Assembly (NCBI GenBank): GCA_016744475.1
Contig: JADGEH010000049.1
Location: 1 to 34,275 of the forward strand
Source: Thiotrichales bacterium
GTDB lineage: Bacteria; Pseudomonadota; Gammaproteobacteria; Beggiatoales; Beggiatoaceae
DNA: 34,275 bases
Direction: 5' to 3'
The position numbers and the translations under genes are program-made. The notes below the pieces were generated by a model, which was not told the origin of the DNA, did not search any database, and saw nothing but the letters and a program-made list of their open reading frames with translations. This document shows, one piece after another, positions 1 to 7,992 of this stretch. The stretch's first letter is position 1, and each line of letters starts with the position of its first letter.

Positions 1-957
1 CGCCAGCCCAGTACGTGCCACGACTTCATTAGGCCAGCGTTGAATGATTTCACGATAAGCTTCTTCTGCCGCCTGCGTATCGCCTCGTGCTTTTAACACC
101 TCTGCCAGCCCGTTCCGTGCCACGACCTCATTAGGCCAGCGTTGAATGATTTCACGATAAGCTTCTTCTGCCGCCTGCGTATCGCCTCGTGCTTTTAACA
201 CCTCCGCCAGCCCGTTCTGTGCCACGACATCATTAGGCCAGCCTTGAATGACTTCACGATAAGCCTTTTCTGCCGCCTGCATATCGCCTCGTGCTTTTTG
301 TAATTCTGCCAAGCCTGTATGAGGCACAGGGTCATCAGGATTGAATTCACTGGCTTGTTGATATAAGTCCTGACACCAATCCATAAAACCTTGTTCCAAA
401 GCGGCTGCCGCTACCTGGCACAACGTCATAGCGAGGTATTTATCTTCGGTGCCTTTTCTTTGTTGTTCTTTAAGCAAGTCCTTTAGATATTTTTGCGCAC
501 GCGATAATTTACGTTTTTGTAATTGTGTCATGATGCCTTTAATACTTTTTTCTACACGGTCTTGTGGAAACCCATTCACTTTAAAACTTTTGTGTTGTTG
601 GCACCACTTCGCCTCTGTTCTACACAGCGTGACAGGTTTGCAGGCAAGAGGAAGAGAAGGAGAAAGAATATCTAATATGGCAATATCGTCAAGGGAGTGA
701 TCGGGGGTTAGCGTATAACTTTGAGAACGGGGGAACCAAGCATGATTTAATACACGGACTTCAATTTTGCTATTGTCAATGCCAGGAAAATCGATCCAAA
801 AACTTTCTATTGGGCAGTCCTGTGCTCCATCTCGTCCTAACGCAAAATTTACCACATGCGCACAAGTCAACAGGTGTTGAGGGGTGATGAGAAAGGCAGC
901 CCCTGCCACTGTATCATCATGATTTTTATACACTCTAGCTAGATATCCTCTTAACAT
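1..957 (-). CDS. Trypsin-like protease-fold protein with TPR repeats (partial, C-terminus off the window)
   Basis: I translated 319 codons from ATG at 957 to the window edge. Residues 18-36 contain AGAAFLIT and TCAHVV, the S1-protease region around the catalytic His (His34). LDDIAIL (Asp91) fits the catalytic Asp. FKVNGFPQ at 125-132 looks like the strand before the region that normally leads to the GxSG serine motif. No GxSG follows: the chain turns helical at about residue 142 and runs into 34-residue TPR units (ARGD.QAAE.AYRE.IQ.WPN) from about residue 185. A stop at 1066-1068 limits upstream extension, and 957 is the only in-frame ATG I see; its ribosome site is weak. It lies about 100 bp downstream of a Trypco1 gene on the same strand. 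Trypco domains are named for co-occurring with trypsin-like proteins in predicted conflict systems. The missing Ser lobe suggests an inactive or rearranged protease. Confidence 0.75.
   Translation of the reverse strand, partial: MLRGYLARVYKNHDDTVAGAAFLITPQHLLTCAHVVNFALGRDGAQDCPIESFWIDFPGIDNSKIEVRVLNHAWFPRSQSYTLTPDHSLDDIAILDILSPSLPLACKPVTLCRTEAKWCQQHKSFKVNGFPQDRVEKSIKGIMTQLQKRKLSRAQKYLKDLLKEQQRKGTEDKYLAMTLCQVAAAALEQGFMDWCQDLYQQASEFNPDDPVPHTGLAELQKARGDMQAAEKAYREVIQGWPNDVVAQNGLAEVLKARGDTQAAEEAYREIIQRWPNEVVARNGLAEVLKARGDTQAAEEAYREIIQRWPNEVVARTGLA
2..307 (-). repeat. Three near-identical tandem 102-bp TPR-coding repeats
   Basis: The same 102-bp unit starts at 2, 104 and 206, with a more diverged unit from 308. 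Each encodes one 34-residue TPR. The copies differ at only a few bases, so the array was duplicated or homogenised recently and may vary in copy number between strains. Confidence 0.9.
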
Positions 958-1060
958 ATCAGCATTGTATTTCTTTTGAAGGGATTGATGGGGGAAATAT
1001 GCAGAACATAATCTGTGCTCATGCGAGGCAAAGCGCTCGCATGAGATAAAAGACGGCTGC

Positions 1061-1423
1061 TCACTCTATCTTTTCAGGTTTTTTCCAAGACAGTTTAACC
1101 GTGTAATTGGCTTCAACACTACCGGAAGCAATCATCGCCTTGCCTGCGCCATTGAGCTTAATGCCAAAGGTGACTTCTGCGGTTTCTGGGGCTTTATCAA
1201 TACTCTGGATTTCTTCGAGAATGGTGTTGGAGGCGTAGCTGATAATGCTCATAGTGTCTTTGAAAGTGCTATCTGCTACGGGCTTGATCAGGTTTTTTAA
1301 GGTATCGGTGATGCCTGCTGCCCCTCGACTACCTCGAGTCACGGAGCTGGCCTGTGTTTCTTCCGCCGTTTCTACCAAAATGCTGGTGTCACCATCAGTG
1401 AATGCTGCAATCGTTTTGCTCAT
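1061..1423 (-). CDS. Trypco1 (CU044_2847-type) domain protein
   Basis: This 120-residue protein has no signal peptide. Its C-terminal half has the pattern VTFGIKLNGAGKAMIASGS.EANYTVKLSW, a beta-rich block I recognise as trypsin-co-occurring domain 1 (the CU044_2847-like family). The middle (residues 38-65) is predicted helical (TDTLKNLIKPVADS). The family is described as a partner of trypsin-like and other effector-associated proteins in NTP-dependent conflict systems; its biochemical role is not known. Here it is the upstream gene of a pair with the trypsin-fold/TPR gene, about 100 bp apart on the same strand, which supports the assignment. The ATG at 1423 is preceded by a GACAGGAAACT ribosome site. 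Confidence 0.75.
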   Translation of the reverse strand: MSKTIAAFTDGDTSILVETAEETQASSVTRGSRGAAGITDTLKNLIKPVADSTFKDTMSIISYASNTILEEIQSIDKAPETAEVTFGIKLNGAGKAMIASGSVEANYTVKLSWKKPEKIE

Positions 1424-1695
1424 TATAGTTTCCTGTCTGTTAATAGATGAGGTTAAAAAGAGAGACTGCTTCCTAATGTTAAAATATTAGTTTTAATAAA
1501 GCTATTTGACATCATGACATTGAGTTTTTATATGCACTTTTAGATTTAGCCAGTGTTGTTGTTGAAAAGTGGGTATTAAAGAATAATTTGCCCTGTGATG
1601 ATTTAAACAGTTTAAGCAATGTGATGTAATTACTGCGTAAAAATCCAAAACATTTTAATAAATAAATCCTTGAGAATTTCTTTTTCAAATCATGT

Positions 1696-2115
1696 TTAAA
1701 AATCCAGTAGCCACAATATCAGCGCATAACGCCCGCCTTTGGCGATGCTCACCCACAACAAAAACGGCAAACATCGCATTTTTGCCATGCCTGCGACAAA
1801 GGTGAGGGGATCGCCAATGATGGGCAGCCAGGAGAGTAATAAAGTGGGCGCACCATAACGCTGGAACCAATTTTGCGCGGTGTGCCATTGCTGCGGTTTG
1901 AAGGGAAAGTAGGGGTGCTGCTGCCAGTGTGATAAATAACGCCCTAAGCTCCAATTGAGCAGCGCTCCAGCGACATTGCCGAAGGTTGCCGCTAACCATA
2001 ATCCTGTCCATGAGTCATCTCCTGTTTGCGCTAATAAGCTCAGGGCGACTTCCGAAGAGGCTGGCAATAAGGTGGCAGCTATAAAGGCATTCAGTGCGAG
2101 TAAGAGGTAGTTCAT
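1696..2115 (-). CDS. YqaA family (VTT/DedA-like) inner-membrane protein
   Basis: This 139-residue protein is hydrophobic with four or so membrane segments. It starts MNYLLLALNAFIAATLLPASSE, followed by LWLAATFGNVAGALLNWSLGRY and GAPTLLLSWLPIIGDPLTFVAGMAKM. The pattern G(N)xxGxxxNWxLGRY and LSWLPIIGDPLT is characteristic of YqaA, a small relative of the DedA/SNARE-associated (VTT) family. The specific substrate is unknown; related proteins act in membrane homeostasis and lipid flipping. Length matches the family. It is monocistronic, with the terminator of the next gene immediately upstream. Confidence 0.8.
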   Translation of the reverse strand: MNYLLLALNAFIAATLLPASSEVALSLLAQTGDDSWTGLWLAATFGNVAGALLNWSLGRYLSHWQQHPYFPFKPQQWHTAQNWFQRYGAPTLLLSWLPIIGDPLTFVAGMAKMRCLPFLLWVSIAKGGRYALILWLLDF

Positions 2116-2123
2116 AAAGACAT

Positions 2124-2162
2124 AAAAAAACCACCTGCTCTTAACAGAGCGGGTGGTTTTTT
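2124..2162 (-). terminator. Rho-independent terminator of the pentapeptide gene
   Basis: An 11-bp stem with one mismatch (AACCACCYGCTC type) is flanked by A-run and T-run on opposite sides. It sits 29 bp beyond the stop of the pentapeptide gene on the minus strand and could work in both directions. Confidence 0.85.
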
Positions 2163-2190
2163 AGTTTAATTCCAAGTCAGTGTGTCAATG

Positions 2191-2763
2191 TTAGCGTCTA
2201 CGCCGACGTGAAGACCTGCGCTTATTACGTTTACGTGATGACCTTTTCGGACGACTGTTGCGCCTGGATTTGGAACTGCGGCTTTTTTTGTAGCCTTTAG
2301 CGCCTCGGAAATTGGCGCCAGCAAGCTTTGCGCCTTTCATTTTGGTACCGCGCAAATTGGCGTGACTTAAATTAGCCCCGCGCAAATCGGCTCCGTTTAA
2401 GTTAGCTCCACGTAAATTGGCTCGACTCAGGTTGGCGCCGCGTAAATCTGAGCGGCTGAGATTGGCTCCGCGCAAATTGGCGCTGTTGAGGCGTGCGTTG
2501 CGCAAATTGGCGCTACGCATGTTGGCACCGCGCAGGTTAGCGCTGCGCAGTTTGGCGCGACTTAAATTAGCACCGGTTAAACGTGCGCGGGATAATTTAG
2601 CGCCATTTAAACGCGCTGAACTGAGGTTACAGCGGTTGCATCGTTTGCTTTTTTTGAGTTTTTTGACGTGTTTGGAATTGGCGGCCCACACTGGCTCGCT
2701 GGACATTGGCAGGGCGATACAAAGGGCCAGAAAGAATAATAACAGTGGGGTGAATTTTTTCAT
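2191..2763 (-). CDS. Exported pentapeptide-repeat protein with Arg/Lys-rich tail
   Basis: The protein has 190 residues. Residues 1-28 form a signal peptide (KK, then LLLFFLALCIALP, then VWA before the likely cleavage). After a basic KKLKKSKRC linker a CNRC motif leads into roughly 20 pentapeptide repeats of A(N/R)L.(G/R) type (SANLRGANM, GANLSRADL), from about residue 45 to 152. Such repeats fold into a right-handed quadrilateral beta-helix. The last 35 residues are almost only K, R and S, ending in RRRRR. The combination of export, a rigid helix and a strongly cationic tail suggests binding to an anionic surface such as envelope polymer or DNA, but that is inference. The repeat DNA makes long open frames on the other strand that are not genes. 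Confidence 0.85.
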   Translation of the reverse strand: MKKFTPLLLFFLALCIALPMSSEPVWAANSKHVKKLKKSKRCNRCNLSSARLNGAKLSRARLTGANLSRAKLRSANLRGANMRSANLRNARLNSANLRGANLSRSDLRGANLSRANLRGANLNGADLRGANLSHANLRGTKMKGAKLAGANFRGAKGYKKSRSSKSRRNSRPKRSSRKRNKRRSSRRRRR

Positions 2764-3165
2764 GCTGAAATCCTGTGAAGTTTAAAAATCCTTGAGTCCC
2801 ATTGGGGGACATTGACCATGCAAGATTCAGGAAAGTCTGCAACAGACGATGCCGAATTGTGCAACACTCGGCACTGGATACTGACTGAAACCTTGTCAAA
2901 ATGTGTCACCCATCAGAATTAAACCTTTGATCCTTAAACGAGGGTGTCACATTTCACATGAATGCAACATTGTTACATGCATTGCAATATGCAAATTTTT
3001 ATTAAAGCAACATCTAAGGTAGATAAGCGAAGCGCTTGATTGTTATATGCTTACAGAGTAATTTCCTCAGCCTAAAAATGCAAACCAGAAACCACCAGTG
3101 GACGCTGCTGACTGAATCAGCGACAATTAAAAGTTTTTTCTTACCCAACTCAAGGGATTTAATGA
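2764..3165. other. Intergenic region between divergent genes
   Basis: This 402-bp space separates the pentapeptide gene (minus) from the kinase pair (plus) and must hold both promoters. I see no convincing gene. The right end has CAAGGG at 3151-3156, a plausible ribosome site for the kinase start at 3166. Short open frames here have no coding character. Confidence 0.6.
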
Positions 3166-4101
3166 ATGACTGCTTTAGTCTGTGGTTCTTTTGCATTCGA
3201 CACCATCATGGTATTTGAAGACAAATTTGAAAATCATATCCTGCCCGAGAAAGTGCATATTCTGAATGTATCCTTTTTAGTACCAGGCATGCGTCGTGAA
3301 TTTGGCGGTTGTGCAGGTAATATCGCCTATAACCTGCATGGCTTAGGTGGAGATGTGACGGTGATGGGGACAGTGGGCAATGACTTTACCACTTATGCGG
3401 CTTGGATGGACGAATGCGGGATTAATCGCAGCTATGTAACCGAAGTGGATAATAGTTATACGGCGCAAGCTTTTATCACCACGGATTTAGCGGATAACCA
3501 AATTACGGCGTTTCATCCGGGTGCTATGAGCTTTTCACACCATAATAAGGTGTCGGATGTTGCCAATGTTAAGCTGGGCATGGTGTCACCGGATGGACGC
3601 GATGGCATGTTGCAACATGCACAGCAATTTGCTGAAGCTGACATTCCGTTTTTCTTTGATCCCGGTCAAGGCTTGCCAATGTTTGATGGCGATGATCTGA
3701 AAAAATTCATCGATCAAGCCAGCTATGTCATTGTTAATGATTATGAATGGCAATTAATGCAAGAACGCACCGGGTGGAGCGAGAAACACATTGTGCAGCA
3801 AGTGAAAGCCTTGATCGTCACGCGAGGCGGAGAAGGTTCTGATATTTACACCCCTGAAACACACATTCGTATTCCAACCGCTCAAGTTAGCCAAATTAAA
3901 GACCCCACAGGTTGTGGTGATGCTTATCGAGGCGGCTTAATGTATGCAATGCAGCAGGGTATGGATTGGGACACTTGTGGTCGTGTGGCGGCATTAGCGG
4001 GTGCGATTAAAATTGAACAGGCAGGCACGCAAAATCATATTTTAGATAAAGCCCTGTTTAGTCAGCGTTTTCAAGAGACTTTTGGTTATAGTTTGGCATA
4101 G
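3166..4101 (+). CDS. PfkB/ribokinase-family kinase (adenosine kinase-like)
   Basis: The protein has 311 residues. The N-terminus MTALVCGSFAFDTIMVF and the block REFGGCAGNIAYNL are typical of a proteobacterial PfkB group often annotated as adenosine or carbohydrate kinase. PfkB signature 2 is present as DPTGCGDAYRGG, with the anion hole GCG (249-251) and the catalytic base Asp252. The NDYEW segment fits the N-x-x-E metal/phosphate motif. The substrate cannot be read from sequence: adenosine, a ribonucleoside or a sugar are all possible. It is followed 15 bp later by a paralogue, and the two are clearly cotranscribed. The start at 3166 has a CAAGGG ribosome site about 10 bases upstream. Confidence 0.85.
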   Translation: MTALVCGSFAFDTIMVFEDKFENHILPEKVHILNVSFLVPGMRREFGGCAGNIAYNLHGLGGDVTVMGTVGNDFTTYAAWMDECGINRSYVTEVDNSYTAQAFITTDLADNQITAFHPGAMSFSHHNKVSDVANVKLGMVSPDGRDGMLQHAQQFAEADIPFFFDPGQGLPMFDGDDLKKFIDQASYVIVNDYEWQLMQERTGWSEKHIVQQVKALIVTRGGEGSDIYTPETHIRIPTAQVSQIKDPTGCGDAYRGGLMYAMQQGMDWDTCGRVAALAGAIKIEQAGTQNHILDKALFSQRFQETFGYSLA

Positions 4102-4116
4102 GACAGGAGTAGCGGT

Positions 4117-5067
4117 ATGCCTATTTTAGTGTGCGGTTCATTGGCATTTGATACAACCATTGTGCTGAATGAAAAGCTTAAATTGCAGCCTTCACAAGAA
4201 GCAGATGCTTTCGGCAATACAAATTTTGATTTGTACTTTATGGTGCCTGATTTACGTCGTGAATTTGGCGGTTGTGCGGGCAATATTGCTTACAATCTCA
4301 ATTTATTGAATAAAGAAGCCTTGCCGATGGGCACTGTGGGAGCTGATTTTGGTTTGTATGCCCATTGGTTAGATAAGCAGCGTATTAGCCGTGATTGCAT
4401 TCGTGAAATGGAGCATAGTTACACTGCACAAAGCTATATTGTTCACGACATGGATGACAATAAACTCACTGCTTTTCATCCGGGTGCCATGAACTTCTCA
4501 CACTATAATCGTGTACCCACTCATCTCTTAGTTGAACTCGCCGTCATCGCCCCTGATGGCGATAACGGGATGCGTATGCATGCGCAACAACTGGTGCAAA
4601 CCGGAATCCCTTTTTTGTTCTATCCCGGCTATAGCTTGGCGCAAACTTTTGGTGAAGATATTCTCAGTTTTATTGAACAATCCTCGTGGATGGTAATTCA
4701 TGAGGAAGACTTAGAATTTATTCGCGCAGAAACAGGATTGACTGAGCAACAATTGGCTCAACGGGTGCGGGCATTGGTGATTAATCGTGGCGAGCGTGGT
4801 GCAGTGGTGTTCTCTGCGGGCGTGGAGTATCAAGTGCCGGGTTACACGCCTAAGCATATTTTTGATGAATCCGGCTGCGATGATGCTTTTTGTGCGGGAC
4901 TTTTATATGGTCTAGCCAATGACATTGACTGGGAAACCACCGGGCGCATTGCTTCTTTGATGTGGGGCATTAAAGCAGAACATCATGGTACCCAACAACA
5001 CACCTTTAGTCTCAATAGCTTTAAAAATTTGTTTAAAGACACCTACGGCTATGCTTTAATTTCTTGA
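4117..5067 (+). CDS. Second PfkB-family paralogue with altered active-site motifs
   Basis: The 316-residue paralogue shares REFGGCAGNIAYNL, MGTVGADF and TAFHPGAMNFSHYN with its neighbour, so this is a tandem duplication. The active-site signature reads DESGCDDAFCAG: the second Gly of the GxGD anion hole is Asp255 and the usual T is S, while the catalytic Asp256 remains. The NDYE segment of the first copy is HEED here, and FDPGQG has become FYPGYS. These changes fall exactly in the ATP/phosphate motifs, so it may be a pseudokinase subunit that modulates or pairs with the first enzyme, or an enzyme with changed specificity. A GACAGGAG ribosome site precedes the ATG. Confidence 0.8.
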   Translation: MPILVCGSLAFDTTIVLNEKLKLQPSQEADAFGNTNFDLYFMVPDLRREFGGCAGNIAYNLNLLNKEALPMGTVGADFGLYAHWLDKQRISRDCIREMEHSYTAQSYIVHDMDDNKLTAFHPGAMNFSHYNRVPTHLLVELAVIAPDGDNGMRMHAQQLVQTGIPFLFYPGYSLAQTFGEDILSFIEQSSWMVIHEEDLEFIRAETGLTEQQLAQRVRALVINRGERGAVVFSAGVEYQVPGYTPKHIFDESGCDDAFCAGLLYGLANDIDWETTGRIASLMWGIKAEHHGTQQHTFSLNSFKNLFKDTYGYALIS

Positions 5068-5083
5068 ACTTCTTGTTCAACAA

Positions 5084-5112
5084 AGATAACACCGATGAAA
5101 ATGGTGTTATCT
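5084..5112. terminator. Bidirectional terminator between convergent genes
   Basis: A perfect 10-bp stem (AGATAACACC / GGTGTTATCT) with a 9-base loop lies between the end of the kinase pair and the end of the DoxX gene. The T-rich tail is better on the minus strand (TTTGTTG). Confidence 0.7.
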
Positions 5113-5132
5113 CACTCCTCTGGTTAAAATAT

Positions 5133-5603
5133 TTATGCTGTTCCTATCGTCATTTTCTGCAAACGAGTGCCGAGCAGATGATCAGCAGACCAACGTCCCA
5201 TCCCATAAATAAATACCGTGCCGAGCATAAAGCCCCAGAGAATATGCTGCTGCACTCCGGCAGGACTGATGTCAGCATAAGACACCACCGCCACCACATT
5301 GAATACAAATAACGCCACAATGCTCAAGCGCCCACCTAAACCGAGCACCAACAACACTGGTAAACTCAGCTCTGCGGCAGTGCCTAGCACCGCGCCCCAA
5401 TAAGGCGATAATACTGGCACGGCGTATTCATATTCAAATAACATCAAAGTGCTACTCCAACTTTGAATTTTCACTAAACCCGATTTAAAAAATATCCACG
5501 CCACATAACAACGCACACTCAATAAAAAAATGGGTTGTACATATTCAAAACCGTTGTTCACCACAGAACAAGTGTGAAACAGTTGTTTAAGCATAGTGTT
5601 CAT
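5133..5603 (-). CDS. bufD: DoxX family membrane protein, last gene of the bufferin operon
   Basis: The protein has 156 residues and four predicted membrane helices (PIFLLSVRCYVAWIFFKSGLVKI; VLGTAAELSLPVLLVLGLGGR; LSIVALFVFNVVAVVSY; HILWGFMLGTVFIYGMGRWS). The FKSGLVKIQSW and AELSLPVLLVLGL blocks are typical DoxX. In bufferin operons a DoxX-type gene often closes the cluster and is called bufD; its role is uncertain, possibly redox or membrane coupling. Its ATG overlaps the bufC stop by 4 bases, so translation is coupled. Confidence 0.8.
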   Translation of the reverse strand: MNTMLKQLFHTCSVVNNGFEYVQPIFLLSVRCYVAWIFFKSGLVKIQSWSSTLMLFEYEYAVPVLSPYWGAVLGTAAELSLPVLLVLGLGGRLSIVALFVFNVVAVVSYADISPAGVQQHILWGFMLGTVFIYGMGRWSADHLLGTRLQKMTIGTA

Positions 5604-6385
5604 GATGTCTCTCCGTTCAAATAAAAACCATTAATAAAACCTTGCGCGACACATTCCGGTGCGAGTTGTACGGGGTTGCACTGCGGGTGTTGTTGAGGCA
5701 GCCGCTCACACACACTAGAAAAAGATTCCCCCGCCTCAATAGCCGATAAAAACAGCCATTGTTCTTGGCTGAGCGAATCAATGCGCATGTCATAGCCATG
5801 CCGCCATATCAGCAGAGAACCACCGCCTTGGTCTAAATCCACAGAGTGTGTTGGGCTATCAGGTTGATTCGCAGCCCAAATCTGTTGTACAGGGAAAGTA
5901 GAAGCCAATAAGTGAGCGCTAGCTGGGAGCTTAAAATGCAAAAAGGGCATATCCCCCGCTTTTAATGCGCTTAAAGCCTGTATCTGCAAATCTTCTTCAT
6001 CTTGAGCATGAAAAGCACGGTGCCAATACCATTCTAATCGCGCTACATCAGGTAAATAAGGAAACTCGACTAAAGGCGGGAAATCATGCATAAAATCGGC
6101 AAAATGTAACCCATAATCATGCAAATTCAGAGAAGAGGAAGGGTGATCTTTGATGTAACGCAGACTGAGTTTATCGAAAAATATCTCACCTAATAAACGC
6201 AGGCACACCGGATAAATTTCTGATAATGCTTGGGTTAAATGTCCGATCAAGCTTTGGCGATAGGCTTGTAAACTTTGTGTCGCGCTGTGTGATGCGCGAG
6301 CCTGAATAAAATCCCCAGCATTCACCATGTGAGGCGCATACAAACCCTGCATAAATTGGCTTTGAATCTCATGCAGCTTGAGCAT
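5600..6385 (-). CDS. bufC: BufC/HvfC family (DUF2063) partner of the MNIO enzyme
   Basis: The protein has 261 residues. The N-terminal domain has the DUF2063 pattern (QSQFMQGLYAP, then QAYRQSLIGHLTQALSEIYPVCLRLLGE.FFD.L..RYI..HPS.S.NLHDYG..FADFM), continuing with LPDVARLEWYWHRAFHA. This family binds the precursor peptide and delivers it to the DUF692 enzyme. The start overlaps the bufB stop by 17 bases. Length and order fit a bufferin cluster. Confidence 0.88.
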   Translation of the reverse strand: MLKLHEIQSQFMQGLYAPHMVNAGDFIQARASHSATQSLQAYRQSLIGHLTQALSEIYPVCLRLLGEIFFDKLSLRYIKDHPSSSLNLHDYGLHFADFMHDFPPLVEFPYLPDVARLEWYWHRAFHAQDEEDLQIQALSALKAGDMPFLHFKLPASAHLLASTFPVQQIWAANQPDSPTHSVDLDQGGGSLLIWRHGYDMRIDSLSQEQWLFLSAIEAGESFSSVCERLPQQHPQCNPVQLAPECVAQGFINGFYLNGETS

Positions 6386-7205
6386 GATGCACCTCCTGCT
6401 GATGGCGTTCAGCTATCTGAGCTTCATGCTGTAGCACTTCAAAAGCGGGAATATCCGTATCCCATTCAATCAAAGTAGGGCGTTTGCCAAACCGCTGTAA
6501 TGCCGCACGGTACAATGCCCACACAGGCGGATGCACCGCTTGTCCATGCGTATCAAATAACAAATCCCCGGTATCTTCATAACCCGCTAAATGCATTTCA
6601 ACTACGCGCTCGACAGGGATAGCCTCTAAATACGGCAACGGCTCAAAGCCATGATTCATGGCACTCACATAAATATTGTTAATATCCAATAGAATCAGAC
6701 AGTCAGCGCGTTCTACCACTTCCATCAAAAACGCCCATTCAGTCATTGCATCCATGCTATAGCTCAAATAACTCGACACATTTTCAATCACCAAACGTTG
6801 CCCCAACACCTCTTGAGCTTGTTGGATGCGATCCGACACATGTTGAGCCGCTTCAGTGGTATAAGGCATGGGCAACAAATCATTCGCTACTTGCCCGTTG
6901 CTGCGGCTCCAACTTAAATGATCTGATAACCAAGCTGACTCAAAGCGTTGCGTTAAAGCCTTGAGCTTACGTAAATAATCCACATCGAGCGGATCACTAC
7001 TGCCTAAAGACATCCCCACCGCATGAAAAGTCAGCGGATAATCTTTGCGAATCTGTTCTAAGTGATACAAAGGTAAGCCACCGTCACCAAGATAATTATC
7101 TGCCAAGGCTTCAAACCACGGCACATCGGGCTGATGTTCCAAAATGTGTGCGTAATGTTGAGAGCGCAAACCCAGACCCACACCTTGGATAGAATGATCG
7201 GACAT
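6369..7205 (-). CDS. bufB: BufB, multinuclear non-heme iron oxidative enzyme (MNIO, DUF692)
   Basis: The protein has 278 residues with a TIM-barrel DUF692 fold. Candidate iron ligands in order: TFHAVGMSLG (His), WLSDHLSW (Asp, His), VIENVSSY (Glu), LLDINNIYVSAMNHG (Asp, Asn, His), EMHLAGYED (His), DTHGQAVHPPVW (Asp, His), LIEWDTDIP (Glu, Asp). MNIOs install modifications on Cys residues of ribosomal peptides; in bufferins they turn Cys into thiooxazole-type heterocycles. The partner BufC is encoded just downstream with overlapping ends. An AAGGAT ribosome site precedes ATG at 7205. The precursor gene lies about 520 bp upstream, separated by two palindromic elements. Confidence 0.9.
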   Translation of the reverse strand: MSDHSIQGVGLGLRSQHYAHILEHQPDVPWFEALADNYLGDGGLPLYHLEQIRKDYPLTFHAVGMSLGSSDPLDVDYLRKLKALTQRFESAWLSDHLSWSRSNGQVANDLLPMPYTTEAAQHVSDRIQQAQEVLGQRLVIENVSSYLSYSMDAMTEWAFLMEVVERADCLILLDINNIYVSAMNHGFEPLPYLEAIPVERVVEMHLAGYEDTGDLLFDTHGQAVHPPVWALYRAALQRFGKRPTLIEWDTDIPAFEVLQHEAQIAERHQQEVHHAQAA

Positions 7206-7252
7206 GATGCTTATCCTTGTATCAGCGAATGAATGCTGAGCGTTTTAATCAT

Positions 7253-7413
7253 TAGACTTGTCCGGGTTTAAACGCCGTAGCAAAAAGCAGCGGGATTGAG
7301 GGATTTTTTTCGTTCATTTGAGGCGAATAGTCATTCTATTTAACGAAAGTGAACGGGGAAAACCGCCAATATCCGCTGTTTTGCAGTCGGTGTCTTAAGC
7401 CCGGGCAAGTCTA
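7253..7413. mobile_element. ~157-bp palindromic MITE-like element, copy D (GACTTG ends)
   Basis: The ends GACTTGTCCGGG and CCCGGGCAAGTC are inverted repeats flanked by TA on both sides (7253-7254 and 7412-7413). The core (AGGCGAATAG.CATTCTATTTAACGAAA) matches the other copies at 7437, 8428, 11081 and 26574. It has no coding capacity. Confidence 0.8.
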
Positions 7414-7436
7414 TTGACGTTACGCAAAGGCTTCTT

Positions 7437-7597
7437 AGAGCCTATACGAAGATGGGGAATCGAAGCGAAAATTCGCCATTTTGAGGCAGGTTTTTCGGTT
7501 TTTTAAGGCGAATAGCGGGCTATTTAACGAAAAAAAGCGGAAAACCGGGCCAAAAGGGCGGGTTTGCAGCCGATTCCCCCGTTTTCGTATAGGCTCT
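7437..7597. mobile_element. ~160-bp palindromic MITE-like element, copy A (AGAGCC ends)
   Basis: It starts AGAGCCTATACGAAGATGGG and ends CCCGTTTTCGTATAGGCTCT, inverted repeats of about 26 bp with few mismatches. The inner part is also self-complementary, so the whole unit can form one long hairpin. It is nearly identical to the copies at 8428-8588 and 26574-26733. Confidence 0.85.
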
Positions 7598-7722
7598 GTA
7601 ATACGTTTTACCCCAAAGCGGAACACAAGCTTTTGCATCACGTCCGCTATTAAATGAGGGATAACAAGGCATTAAGTGCTGTTACCCCTCAAGACACTGA
7701 TGTATCCCACACGTCATTGGGC

Positions 7723-7992
7723 TTACTTTTTAGCCGCTTTCACTACACCGCCCGTAATCTTGGCGCAAGTGCCTTCAGGGATATAAATCCATTCTTCTGC
7801 ATCGTTATCCAGTTTGGCTTGTCCTGCACAAGCGTGTTTGCTGGTACCACAATCATTCATGCCTGTTTTAACAATACCCGTACATTTTTCCATGCCGGGT
7901 TTGCCAGCTAAAGCTTGGCCGCTGGCTGCGGTTAAACCTAAAGCGATAATGCCGGCTAATGCTGCATTTGCAGTTGATACGTTTTTGCTCAT
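7723..7992 (-). CDS. bufA: Bufferin-type precursor peptide (DUF2282), copper-binding
   Basis: The protein has 89 residues. Residues 1-29 are a signal peptide ending SGQALA, so the product is exported to the periplasm. The mature part has four Cys at 37, 48, 55 and 76 in the bufferin contexts [23 protein letters not shown] and EGTCAKI. In characterised bufferins the two central Cys (here 48 and 55) are converted by the MNIO enzyme and the peptide binds copper, protecting against copper stress. A strong ribosome site (CAGGAGCATCACC) precedes ATG at 7992. The modification genes bufB, bufC and bufD follow on the same strand. Confidence 0.9.
   Translation of the reverse strand: MSKNVSTANAALAGIIALGLTAASGQALAGKPGMEKCTGIVKTGMNDCGTSKHACAGQAKLDNDAEEWIYIPEGTCAKITGGVVKAAKK

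Noticed and set aside
2417-2785. Plus-strand frame opposite the pentapeptide gene
   Set aside because: Shadow of the repeat codons; the minus frame has the signal peptide and family pattern.
7435-7641. 68-codon frame between bufA and bufB
   Set aside because: It translates palindromic element A.
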